64,000 bases of DNA from the NCBI GenBank assembly GCA_947381945.1, contig CANCXM010000001.1, positions 124,001-188,000 of the forward strand, given 5' to 3'. The stretch comes from an uncultured Muribaculaceae bacterium (GTDB lineage: Bacteria; Bacteroidota; Bacteroidia; Bacteroidales; Muribaculaceae). A program made the translations under genes and the position numbers. Shown piece by piece: positions 1 to 7,029 of the stretch. Position 1 is the first letter of the stretch. Every line of letters begins with the position of its first letter. Under the pieces are notes generated by a model, which had not been told where the DNA came from, searched no databases, and was given only the letters and a program-made list of their open reading frames with translations.

Positions 1-442
1 CTGTTACCTGTGCGATAGGTTCGTATGCCTTGAGATCCTTATATTTAGAAGAAACAGGGAAACCCTTGATGGTACCATAGATACAGCGAGGGTTGAGTGC
101 ATGTACTGCTTCCCAGCCGAATCCGAGCTTGTCCATTGCTCCGGGGTGAAGGTTCTCGACGAAAATATCGGCTTCTTTGATAAGTTTGGTGAGAATCTCT
201 TTTCCGTCTGGGGTCTTTGCATCGAGTGCGAGAGACTTCTTGTCGGAGTTGAGCTGGAGGAAATAATAACTTGGAAGATTGGGGTTGAACTGAAGTTCTT
301 TACGGGTTGCATCGCCAACGCCGGGACGTTCGATCTTGATGACATCGGCGCCAAGCCATGCAAGCATTTGGGTACATGAAGGACCCGACTGGACTTCTGT
401 AAAGTCAACTACCTTGATTCCTTGTAAGGGTGCTGTATTCAT
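1..442 (-). CDS. frc: Formyl-CoA:oxalate CoA-transferase, 5' part
   Basis: This is the first 147 codons of a class III CoA transferase; the gene runs off the left edge of the window. The N-terminus reads [20 protein letters not shown], followed by [20 protein letters not shown] and VGDATRKEL, which follows Frc of Oxalobacter and E. coli closely ([28 protein letters not shown] in the family). Family knowledge: Frc moves CoA from formyl-CoA to oxalate, and oxalyl-CoA decarboxylase then releases CO2. The catalytic Asp lies beyond the visible part, so activity cannot be judged. The start is the ATG at 442-440. The partner oxc should lie to the left, outside the window. Other class III transferases are possible, but the N-terminal identity favours Frc. 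Confidence 0.85.
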   Translation of the reverse strand, partial: MNTAPLQGIKVVDFTEVQSGPSCTQMLAWLGADVIKIERPGVGDATRKELQFNPNLPSYYFLQLNSDKKSLALDAKTPDGKEILTKLIKEADIFVENLHPGAMDKLGFGWEAVHALNPRCIYGTIKGFPVSSKYKDLKAYEPIAQVT

Positions 443-610
443 AATATTTATAAGTTTGTTTTGATGATTATGTCAGTTTGTCTGTTTGAATGAGTTTTTT
501 TACGGTGTGTCGTTTTTCATAAGACGTGGTGATTTCGGGATGAAGCCCGTAAAATACCTTTGCGTTTCATCATTAAAACAAGCGGGATGCTGAAAAGTTG
601 AATTTATACA

Positions 611-638
611 ATTGTTAAGTTAGAATTTTGTAATTTTG
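611..638 (+). promoter_or_regulatory. Possible promoter of the chromate transporter genes
   Basis: TAATTTTG at 631-638 fits the Bacteroidetes -7 box TAnnTTTG. The only TTG upstream, at 612-614, is 16 bp away rather than the usual 19-21, so the match is partial. The box lies 68 bp before the start of the first chromate transporter gene. I see no such box for the divergent frc gene. Confidence 0.35.
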
Positions 639-705
639 CAGAATGAAATTAAAGTTCCCGACAGTGGAAATGAGTTTCTGAAAAATAGTAGAATACATAA
701 TCAAT

Positions 706-1308
706 ATGAATAGAATCTGTTTGCAATTGTTTCTGTCATTTTTCAAGATAGGAGCCTTTACATTCGGCGGAGGTTGGGCAATGCTTTCCATCATAGAGAA
801 AGAGATTGTCGATAAGTTTCATTGGATAGAGCGTGATGAATTCCTTGATTTGCTTGCCGTGGCGCAATCGCTTCCGGGAATCCTTGCTGTAAATGTCGCT
901 GTGGCTGTCGGCGATAAGCTCCGCGGGCTTCGCGGTTCCATAGCTGCTGCCATCGGGTGTATCCTGCCGTCGTTTCTGATTATCCTCTGCATAGCGATTT
1001 TCCTGACCCCTGACCTGATAAAGAACAATCCGACCTTGTCGGCAATTTTCATGGGAGTGCGTCCGGCCGTCGTCGCCCTGATTGTCGCTCCGGTCATATC
1101 ATCGGCGAAATCGGCGAAAATCGGCTGGAAGACAATGGCTATTCCCATAGGTGTCGCCCTGCTGATATATTCGCGATGGCCGATTGTGTCAAATCCTATA
1201 TTGTATATAGTCTGTGGCGGTTTCTTCGGATGGTTGTGGTTCTCACACCATGTAAGATCGCTGCAGAAGGTTGAAGAGGAAGTGAGAAAGGAGGATGAGA
1301 AGCTATGA
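706..1308 (+). CDS. Chromate transporter, first half (ChrA family)
   Basis: This 200-residue membrane protein has the short-chain CHR family hallmarks: FKIGAFTFGGGWAMLSIIEKEIV near the N-terminus and a DLLAVAQSLPGILAVNVAV segment. Short-chain CHR proteins are encoded as adjacent pairs that together make the 10-11 helices of a long ChrA; the second half follows with a 4-bp ATGA overlap, which points to translational coupling. About five hydrophobic segments are visible and the C-terminal tail is charged and Lys/Glu-rich. Family role: inner-membrane anion transport, chromate efflux in characterised members. The physiological substrate in a gut anaerobe is unknown. Confidence 0.88.
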   Translation: MNRICLQLFLSFFKIGAFTFGGGWAMLSIIEKEIVDKFHWIERDEFLDLLAVAQSLPGILAVNVAVAVGDKLRGLRGSIAAAIGCILPSFLIILCIAIFLTPDLIKNNPTLSAIFMGVRPAVVALIVAPVISSAKSAKIGWKTMAIPIGVALLIYSRWPIVSNPILYIVCGGFFGWLWFSHHVRSLQKVEEEVRKEDEKL

Positions 1309-1874
1309 TTTATCTCAGATTGATATGGGCCTATCTTAAAATCGGCCTTTTCGGTTTCGGCGGCGGCTATGCGATGCTTGCCCTCATCGAGCGCGAGATT
1401 GTCGGGCCGGGATGGATTACCGAACAGATGTTTACCGACATTGTAGCGATTTCGCAGATGACACCCGGACCTATCGGTATCAATTCCGCCACATATATAG
1501 GCTATGTCGCTCCTGCGGAGTATTCCGCAGCTTTCGCTTCGCCGATATACGGGATACTCGGTTCGTTGCTCTGCACGTTCGTGGTGTCGTTCCCGTCTTT
1601 CATACTTGTCACCTATACCAGTCATCTCATACGCCGGCACAGGGATAGTGTTGTGGTGAAAGGTATTTTTGCCGGTCTGCGGCCGGTTGTGGTCGGTCTC
1701 ATCGCGTCAGCTGCACTTCTGCTCATGAATGCTGCGAATTTCGGGGAGACTTCATCGCAGGTGCTCACGAGCATTGCCATCTGTGTCGGTGCTTTCATCC
1801 TTGTCTATTGGGTGAAGTGGCATCCGATTCTGATTATCTGCCTCGCAGGGCTTGCAGGATGGATAATTTATTAA
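1305..1874 (+). CDS. Chromate transporter, second half (ChrA family)
   Basis: This is the 189-residue partner of the preceding protein, with the same signature near its start (LKIGLFGFGGGYAMLALIEREIV) and the conserved AISQMTPGPIGINSATYIGY segment. Translation probably couples through the ATGA overlap at 1305-1308. The two halves diverge in sequence and are expected to insert in opposite orientation to form one antiparallel transporter in the inner membrane. The C-terminus is a hydrophobic helix ending in GLAGWIIY. It ends 103 bp before folC, in a stretch of short TTAAGTA-type repeats. Confidence 0.88.
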   Translation: MIYLRLIWAYLKIGLFGFGGGYAMLALIEREIVGPGWITEQMFTDIVAISQMTPGPIGINSATYIGYVAPAEYSAAFASPIYGILGSLLCTFVVSFPSFILVTYTSHLIRRHRDSVVVKGIFAGLRPVVVGLIASAALLLMNAANFGETSSQVLTSIAICVGAFILVYWVKWHPILIICLAGLAGWIIY

Positions 1875-1962
1875 GTATAAAGGATTAAGTATTAAGTACA
1901 TATTTAAGTGTTAAGGATTAAGTATGTATTTAAGTACAAAGTATATAAGATAAGAAAGGTGT
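1875..1962. repeat. Degenerate short tandem repeat (TTAAGTA type)
   Basis: The gap between the chromate transporter genes and folC consists of repeated variants of AAGTATTAAGTA and AAGGATTAAGTATGTATTT. No gene or promoter box is convincing here. This is one of many locus-specific degenerate tandem repeats in intergenic regions of the window. Confidence 0.6.
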
Positions 1963-1970
1963 AAGGAGGT
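1963..1970 (+). promoter_or_regulatory. Strong Shine-Dalgarno site of folC
   Basis: AAGGAGGT lies 7 bp before the folC ATG at 1978. It is a nearly full anti-SD match, which is uncommon in Bacteroidetes, where most starts here have no such motif. It supports the annotated start. Confidence 0.65.
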
Positions 1971-1977
1971 TTTTGCT

Positions 1978-3258
1978 ATGACTTATCAGGCAGCTATTGA
2001 GTTTCTGTTTAATTCTCTTCCGGTGTTTCAGCGGGAGGGGGCTTCGGCTTATAAGCCCGGATTGGGTACGTCGATTGCACTTGACGATATTTTCGGTAAT
2101 CCGCACCGCAGATATGTTACCATCCACATTGCCGGAACTAATGGCAAAGGCTCGACGGCCCATACACTTGCAGCCGTACTTGCAAGGGCAGGCTACAGAA
2201 CCGGTCTTTACACTTCACCCCATATCTTTGATTTCAGGGAGCGTATAAGGGTCAACGGTGAGAAGATTTCGGAGGAAGCGGTAGTTGATTTCGTGACCCG
2301 TTGGAAGGGGATGGATTCGGAACTGACTCCAAGCTTCTTTGAGTTGACCTCGACGATGGCGTTTGAATATTTTGCTGACCAAAAAGTGGATGTCGCGGTC
2401 ATCGAGACCGGTCTCGGCGGACGCCTTGACAGCACGAATATCATCAGTCCTGTCCTTAGCATCATCACAAATATATCCCATGACCATACGAATCTTCTCG
2501 GTGATACGCTTGAAAAAATCGCTTTTGAGAAAGCCGGTATCATTAAGTCAGGTGTTCCGGTGGTGATAGGGGAGGTCCTGCCGGAAACTGAGCCGGTGTT
2601 CAGAGCAAAAGCAGAGGAGGTTAATGCTCCTATCCATATCGCTGCTCCGGTCGATGCGGAGTTCAAGAATGACGGGTCGATTCATTATCCGTCAACTCCG
2701 TTTGGTGCAGTCAAGGGTGAATTGTCCGGCTCTTGTCAGGTAAAGAACACTGCGACCATACTTTGTGGGCTTCTGCGTCTGAGGGAGCTTGGATTCAATA
2801 TCCCGGATGAGGCTGTCGGCGCAGGTTTCGCCAATGTCTGTGAGGATACAGGGCTGATGGGACGATGGACGGTATTGAGCCACAAACCGCTTACCGTTTG
2901 TGATACCGGCCATAATATCGGTGGATGGGAATATATCGCGTCGCAACTTTCCTCAAGGAAAGAGGGGCGTGTCCATCTGATTGTCGGTTTCGTCAATGAT
3001 AAGGATATTTCGGCCATTCTTGCTAAAATCGCCTCTATCGAAGTGGACAAGCGGCTCTATTTTTCCTCCCCTTCAGTTCCGCGCGGGCTTAAAGCTGAGG
3101 CTCTTTCATGCAAGGCTGCTGAATTCGGCATGGAGGGAGAGGTGATTGACGATGTGAACCTCGCGCTTGCAAAAGCTACCTCCGAGGCATCGGACAATGA
3201 CCTTATCCTCATCGCCGGAAGCAATTTCCTCATCGCAGATTTGAAATTGGAGGCATGA
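1978..3258 (+). CDS. folC: Dihydrofolate synthase / folylpolyglutamate synthase
   Basis: This 426-residue protein is a Mur-ligase-fold ATP enzyme. Visible motifs: the P-loop HIAGTNGKGSTAHTLAAVL near residue 45, the substrate loop GLYTSPHIFDFRERIRVNG, the metal-site segment ETGLGGRLDSTNII and NISHDHTNLLGDTLEKIAFE. Family role: adds L-glutamate to dihydropteroate and polyglutamylates folates in the cytosol. Length fits the family. A strong SD site sits 7 bp upstream. The gene appears to be transcribed on its own; the sequence downstream is repeat-like and non-coding. Confidence 0.95.
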   Translation: MTYQAAIEFLFNSLPVFQREGASAYKPGLGTSIALDDIFGNPHRRYVTIHIAGTNGKGSTAHTLAAVLARAGYRTGLYTSPHIFDFRERIRVNGEKISEEAVVDFVTRWKGMDSELTPSFFELTSTMAFEYFADQKVDVAVIETGLGGRLDSTNIISPVLSIITNISHDHTNLLGDTLEKIAFEKAGIIKSGVPVVIGEVLPETEPVFRAKAEEVNAPIHIAAPVDAEFKNDGSIHYPSTPFGAVKGELSGSCQVKNTATILCGLLRLRELGFNIPDEAVGAGFANVCEDTGLMGRWTVLSHKPLTVCDTGHNIGGWEYIASQLSSRKEGRVHLIVGFVNDKDISAILAKIASIEVDKRLYFSSPSVPRGLKAEALSCKAAEFGMEGEVIDDVNLALAKATSEASDNDLILIAGSNFLIADLKLEA

Positions 3259-3755
3259 TAACGGTCTCAGAAGAGATGGTTTAGAGAAAATTTTAAGAGA
3301 TACATTTTTAAGAGATACAGAAGTTTAAGAGATACAGAAGTACAAAAGGTTCAGAAGAAACAAAAGGTTCAGGAGTAACAAAAGTTCGGCAAGAATAAAA
3401 TTTCAGCAGGAACAAAAGTTCAGAAGTGACGAATGTTATTTAGCAACCATTGATTTTCAGTGTGTTGGTGAGGCTTAGGCCTATTTTATACTATACTGAA
3501 TGGCAGCCAACAAGACCGGATGGCAGCTAACAAGTTGCGCAGTTGCATTGCCACAATTCTTTGCTGCAAAGCTGCTATATAATTACCCATCACTTTTGTT
3601 ATTTTTATTAAAGCTGGTGATGTAATCTCCATTTGGACTTCACAGCTTACAGATTGCCCTCTGGAAATAGTCAACAGGCAACCTATGACCCCATATTTAA
3701 GGCAATCGATATAAATTATGGTATTAATAACACTTATACAAATATACAAAGATAG
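3259..3755. other. Non-coding region with short degenerate tandem repeats
   Basis: From about 3300 to 3430 the sequence repeats variants of TTAAGAGATACAGAAG and then AACAAAAGGTTCAGAAG with a period near 17 bp. The rest, to 3755, contains direct repeats of GGATGGCAGC-like words near 3497-3530. An open frame on the minus strand (3486-3749) has no recognisable domain and I do not accept it as a gene. Confidence 0.5.
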
Positions 3756-3793
3756 AAAAAAGGAGCGACGCTGAAAAATCGTGCTCCTTTTTT
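3756..3793 (-). terminator. Hairpin terminator, can act on both strands
   Basis: The stem AGGAGC / GCTCCT is flanked by A6 on one side and T6 on the other, so it reads as an intrinsic terminator in both directions. On the minus strand it lies 109 bp after the stop of the 177-residue membrane protein gene. Confidence 0.7.
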
Positions 3794-3901
3794 CTACAAT
3801 CTCCGCTTATAAAACGGACCGTAAATCCATGTATTATATACAAATTTTAGCATGACAAGACGATTGCTAAAATGTATAATCTTATAATCTAATGTTATGT
3901 T

Positions 3902-4435
3902 CTAAATACCCTTATTGTCTATTATAATTTTCAGAATGGAAATTAATTGGTTTGCTTTTTGCGCATCTTTAGTTCTATATTCGATATTCGGATTGGACAT
4001 GTTATTTATGGTAATGTTAATTACATATTCATGAGATACTTGATCCACATTCTTAGCAGCTGTAGTTGCTCCCGCTAATGCGCCTATTCCACCAAATGCT
4101 AAACCACCAACAAGACCTCGACCAACCATATTTCCATTAGATGTTTTTACCCTATAAGAATTTTTTCCATCAATATTAAACGCTAAAATACTCGAGAAAC
4201 TACATTCAGTATTACTTACTATAATAATCCCTGCATCTTCAAAAACAAAAACAGTTTCACCATCATAATAAGAAAGTAATGTATCTCCAATAATCAGTGT
4301 CGCTTGTCCATATTTTTGGATGATTGTATTTTTTTGTTCTTGATACCATTTTTCACCTCTATCAACTGCACGTTGTCCAAAAAATATAAAAAGTGCAATA
4401 CATACTATAAGAATTAGAATAATAACTACTGTCAT
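3902..4435 (-). CDS. Small membrane-anchored protein, unknown function
   Basis: This 177-residue protein begins with a single strong hydrophobic helix (TVVIILILIVCIALFIFFG), so it is probably anchored in a membrane with the rest on one side. The middle part is beta-rich and resembles PH-like or DUF regions in being followed by a glycine-rich hydrophobic stretch (RGLVGGLAFGGIGALAGA) and then a short alpha-helical tail. I do not recognise a named family with confidence. Codon use is AT-rich, unlike flanking housekeeping genes, and it lies beside a toxin-antitoxin pair, which suggests an acquired islet. A terminator follows at 3756-3793. Confidence 0.65.
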   Translation of the reverse strand: MTVVIILILIVCIALFIFFGQRAVDRGEKWYQEQKNTIIQKYGQATLIIGDTLLSYYDGETVFVFEDAGIIIVSNTECSFSSILAFNIDGKNSYRVKTSNGNMVGRGLVGGLAFGGIGALAGATTAAKNVDQVSHEYVINITINNMSNPNIEYRTKDAQKANQLISILKIIIDNKGI

Positions 4436-4827
4436 AATTATTTAATTTATTGGTTAATTTGCAATATTGCCTGTGTTATTGCCCGACCAATAAAAATAGT
4501 GGTGGGCTTTTGCATCCTGTACGATTCAGAGGCACTGCCATGCCCACACAACATACAAAGACACTAAGCCCACCAAACAAGCCATACCCCTGTACAGAGG
4601 TACGACAAGATTGTGGGCGTTTAGTGCATTGTCCCCGTTGTGTTGAAAATTGGCAGTTTTCTGAATCGAGTACAATAGCATTAAACGCTATTCGTTTCCG
4701 AAGATGTAATGAAACCCGCTCTTGGATTTCACAACGCAAAGATATGTAATATTTTTAAATTGCACAAAAATAAAATATATAATTATCTGCATTTGTGTAG
4801 ATTACGCGCTTTATGGCTAATTAACAG
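4436..4827. other. Gap with a perfect 9-bp inverted repeat
   Basis: GGTGGGCTT at 4501-4509 is repeated as its exact reverse complement AAGCCCACC at 4566-4574, which could form a long-loop hairpin. Open frames on both strands (4450-4749 and 4476-4739) are shadows of each other with no recognisable domain. No gene is supported here. It could be the remnant of a mobile element or a structured RNA. Confidence 0.4.
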
Positions 4828-4858
4828 TTGCTTATGCCATTTTTATTTATTATATTTG
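4828..4858 (+). promoter_or_regulatory. Promoter of the Panacea toxin-antitoxin pair
   Basis: TTG at 4828-4830, exactly 20 bp, then TATATTTG at 4851-4858 match the Bacteroidetes promoter. The ATG of the antitoxin is at 4875, so the transcript leader would be only about ten bases. Confidence 0.75.
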
Positions 4859-4874
4859 CAAAAAACCGATAAAA

Positions 4875-5345
4875 ATGTACACTGCCACTCAAATAGCCGA
4901 TTGGATTTTATCTCGAATTAATACTGATTCGGGTGATACAATTTCCCCTTTAAAGCTACAAAAGCTGTTATATTATTGTCAAGCATGGCATTATACAATA
5001 TTTAAGGAACCACTCTTTGAAGAGGATATTCAAGCATGGGCCCATGGACCTGTGGTCTATTCGCAATATAAAAGATTTGCTGATATACCCCGTTATACAA
5101 ATATTGATATTTCCAAAACCGAGTTAGCTCCACCTTCGTTATCTCGCATAGGAGAGGAATTATTAGAAGAGGTGATGGATATATACGGGGAACATACTGC
5201 GTATTATTTAGAGCAACTGACTCATAAAGAGCGTCCATGGTTAGAGACTCGTGGTGATTTGCCCGAACACGCTGCGACGGATAGAGTTATTTCACTTGAT
5301 TTAATGTATGAGTATTATCATTCGGTAAATGACCAAAAGAATTAA
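4875..5345 (+). CDS. Panacea-domain (DUF4065/SocA-like) antitoxin
   Basis: This 156-residue protein matches the Panacea (DUF4065, also called SocA or GepA) domain: TATQIADWILSRI, then SPLKLQKLLYYCQAWHYTIF, then EDIQAWAHGPVVYSQYKRF, and the C-terminal part EHTAYYLEQLTHKERPWLETRG. Family knowledge: Panacea proteins serve as antitoxins for many unrelated toxins (PanAT systems) and resemble the proteolysis-adaptor antitoxin SocA. The partner frame starts 17 bp inside its 3' end, so the two are almost certainly co-translated. It has its own well-formed promoter. The assignment of the domain is secure; the antitoxin role is inferred from family and gene order. Confidence 0.85.
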   Translation: MYTATQIADWILSRINTDSGDTISPLKLQKLLYYCQAWHYTIFKEPLFEEDIQAWAHGPVVYSQYKRFADIPRYTNIDISKTELAPPSLSRIGEELLEEVMDIYGEHTAYYLEQLTHKERPWLETRGDLPEHAATDRVISLDLMYEYYHSVNDQKN

Positions 5346-5769
5346 CAGCCAACAGAAGAAGGCTGGTAAATTTATAAATAAGAATACCGATGTAAATGTT
5401 GATGTTTTTGATAAAAACGGAAATAGTGCATTGGTATTTATATCTATAAAGCATATACAGCCGAATTATCAATGTTTCTCTGAGTGGACTAAGGTTGAAT
5501 TATCTAAATTTTGGAGGTTTAACAATCGCTTGCATAATATGACTTGGCAACAAGTCTATGCAACTGCGAGTAAAGACGATAAGCGTGGGTTGGCATATAC
5601 TGTAATACCAAGAGAGAAATACGGCTCCAATGAGTTTGTTTCATCTCTTGATAAAGAAATTAAGATGTTTGAACTAAGGGTAGATGATGAAATAAGAGTT
5701 CATGGATTTAGAATGAATGCGACATTTTATTTGTGTTTTTTAGATAGGGAACATAAAATTTGCATTTAG
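5329..5769 (+). CDS. Probable toxin partner of the Panacea antitoxin
   Basis: This 146-residue basic protein overlaps the antitoxin gene by 17 bp. Its C-terminal part (FELRVDDEIRVHGFRMNATF then YLCFLDREHKICI) has the pattern of RelE/YoeB-like or related small toxins that end in a beta strand plus a D-x-x-H-x-I motif. The middle segment SEWTKVELSKFWRFNNRLHN plus MTWQQVYATASKDDKRGLAY looks like a conserved N-terminal domain. I do not recognise a named toxin family. The role is inferred from the PanAT gene order, the overlap and the fold-like C-terminus. AT-rich composition matches the antitoxin. Confidence 0.6.
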   Translation: MTKRINSQQKKAGKFINKNTDVNVDVFDKNGNSALVFISIKHIQPNYQCFSEWTKVELSKFWRFNNRLHNMTWQQVYATASKDDKRGLAYTVIPREKYGSNEFVSSLDKEIKMFELRVDDEIRVHGFRMNATFYLCFLDREHKICI

Positions 5770-5770
5770 G

Positions 5771-5905
5771 CTACTTTTTATGTCTACCATTATAACAATC
5801 CATCCCCATCATCTCTTTTACCAACTTATCAAACGCGTCCTTAGGTATCTTGATGAAAAGTTTGAACTTCATGTTTTGAAGCTCATCTATTGTAGTAGAG
5901 GTCAT
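5771..5905 (-). pseudogene. Short frame, probable gene remnant (44 residues)
   Basis: On the minus strand an open frame reads MTSTTIDELQNMKFKLFIKI followed by PKDAFDKLVKEMMGMD and a Lys-rich end. It looks like the C-terminal end of a helical protein, and the frame is open upstream of the ATG to a stop near 5938. It may be a real small gene, but the next stretch (5977-6124) also looks like a decayed coding fragment, so a remnant is more likely. Confidence 0.3.
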
Positions 5906-5976
5906 ATCTTCTCTATTTTTAAGCGACTTGAGTGTTTTCTTATTTTCAAGATTTATTCATGTACTGTGAAAATAGT

Positions 5977-6124
5977 TCAGTTTCCAGTGATTTTACCGGC
6001 TTGATCCAAACGCAAGCGTCGAACATCAGTTGGCAATTTACGGAACATCGTTTTATGCCGTACCGAATGTGAGCCTGTATTCCATGTCCCAATCAAATCT
6101 CTATCCCGGATGACAATAGATTAA
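5977..6124 (-). pseudogene. Decayed coding fragment
   Basis: On the minus strand an open stretch reads IVIRDRDLIGTWNTGSHSVR and then MFRKLPTDVRRLRLDQAGKI, ending at a TGA. It is protein-like but has no upstream coding part. With the 44-residue frame just downstream it suggests erosion of genes at the right edge of the toxin-antitoxin islet. Confidence 0.25.
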
Positions 6125-6145
6125 GTTGGTGGATGGGAGTGAGGG

Positions 6146-6439
6146 TTATAGGTGTTTTAATGTTTCGATTGGGTGGTAGAGGAGCATCCGGGGGCCGGAG
6201 TAGCGCATGACTATGCGGATGCGTTCGCGCATCAGAGGGGAATAGCAATGCACAGGGCAACGACGGCAGGATGTTTTGTTTTCACCAAACGGACAACGGG
6301 AAAGTCTGAGATGGGCGTAGTCGAGCAGGGCCTGACACTCGGGACATAAGTTGTCATGGCCCTCCTTGCGTCGGCAGTATAGGCGTATCATCATTTCGAC
6401 GATATGTTTTTCCTTATCTATAGTCGAATGGTGTTTCAT
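6146..6439 (-). CDS. Nitrous-oxide-stimulated-promoter family protein (PF11756-like)
   Basis: This 97-residue protein has the full cysteine pattern of the family: VEMMIRLYCRRKEGHDNLCP, then CQALLDYAHLRLSRCPFGEN, then C-x2-C-x3-C (CRRCPVHCYSP) and the MRYSGPRMLLYHP block. The cysteines suggest a metal or cluster site. The function of the family is unknown; the name derives from one Pseudomonas locus. Its ATG abuts the stop codon of the upstream CYTH gene (stop 6442-6440, start 6439), so the two form an operon. Confidence 0.85.
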   Translation of the reverse strand: MKHHSTIDKEKHIVEMMIRLYCRRKEGHDNLCPECQALLDYAHLRLSRCPFGENKTSCRRCPVHCYSPLMRERIRIVMRYSGPRMLLYHPIETLKHL

Positions 6440-6910
6440 TTATTCGACGGGGATGCCGGGTGTTTTTGAAAGGACGGAGTTGTAGTAGCGGGGGTCGCCG
6501 GAGACTTCTTTGCCGATGAAACCTGGCAGGGGCGGGTTGCAGTCGGCTGAGGGCATTTCGATTTCAGCGACAATCAACCCCTCGTGTTTCCCGTGGAAGA
6601 GGTCGATTTCCCATTTCCAGCCTTCGTGGTCAACGATATATCTGGTCTTGTCGATGGCAAATCCTCCGGCAAGGTGCATGGCCATCTCCTCCGCGTCGCT
6701 GACGGGGATGGAATATTCCCATTCGTCGCGGATGATGCCGCTGTTGCGTCCCTTGACAGTCAGGTAGGCAGAACCGTCGGTGATGCGCAGGCGGACTGTC
6801 GCGTCGGGGTTGGCAGAGAGGTATGCCTGACGGATATGTTTTGAAGAAATTGCCTTAGATATGAATGACGTATTGGTAACCAGGAATTTGCGCTCGATTT
6901 CTTTAGCCAT
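6440..6910 (-). CDS. CYTH-domain triphosphate tunnel protein
   Basis: This 156-residue single-domain protein opens with MAKEIERKFLV, the ExExK signature of CYTH proteins, followed by VRLRITDGSAYLTVKG and DEWEYSIP, then DKTRYIVDHEGWKWEIDLFH and IVAEIEMPS. These alternating charged strands form the triphosphate tunnel. Family members hydrolyse inorganic triphosphate or other triphosphates; the short NCgl-type bacterial proteins are usually triphosphatases. It is transcribed from a promoter at 6999-7029 and is followed without a gap by the cysteine-rich PF11756-like gene. Confidence 0.9.
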   Translation of the reverse strand: MAKEIERKFLVTNTSFISKAISSKHIRQAYLSANPDATVRLRITDGSAYLTVKGRNSGIIRDEWEYSIPVSDAEEMAMHLAGGFAIDKTRYIVDHEGWKWEIDLFHGKHEGLIVAEIEMPSADCNPPLPGFIGKEVSGDPRYYNSVLSKTPGIPVE

Positions 6911-6990
6911 ATCAGTGGTGAGGAGCAGGTCTGAGTGTTAAAAGAGTAAAAATGGACAGGAGCTATGGTGGTAGTCCGGTCTATTATGAG

Positions 6991-6998
6991 TAATTTTG
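6991..6998 (+). promoter_or_regulatory. -7 box for the DUF5686 gene
   Basis: TAATTTTG at 6991-6998 matches TAnnTTTG. It directly abuts the oppositely directed -7 box of the CYTH promoter at 6999-7006. No TTG is seen 19-21 bp upstream, so the -33 element is weak or absent. Confidence 0.45.
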
Positions 6999-7029
6999 CA
7001 AAGTTAAAGAAGATTGTAACTATTTGCAA
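6999..7029 (-). promoter_or_regulatory. Promoter of the CYTH operon
   Basis: On the minus strand TTG at 7029-7027, exactly 20 bp, then TAACTTTG at 7006-6999 is a full Bacteroidetes promoter match. Transcription would start near 6992, 80 bp before the CYTH ATG. Confidence 0.7.

Noticed and set aside
3486..3749. 87-residue minus-strand frame
   Set aside because: No recognisable domain, no promoter or ribosome site, low-information composition, and it lies in a repeat-like intergenic region.
4450..4749. Overlapping frames on both strands in the gap before the Panacea gene
   Set aside because: They are mutual shadows with no protein-like features; the region contains a 9-bp inverted repeat instead.
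5780..6004. 74-residue plus-strand frame after the toxin gene
   Set aside because: The minus strand of the same DNA reads as more protein-like (decayed fragments); the plus frame is Ile/Leu/His-rich noise.
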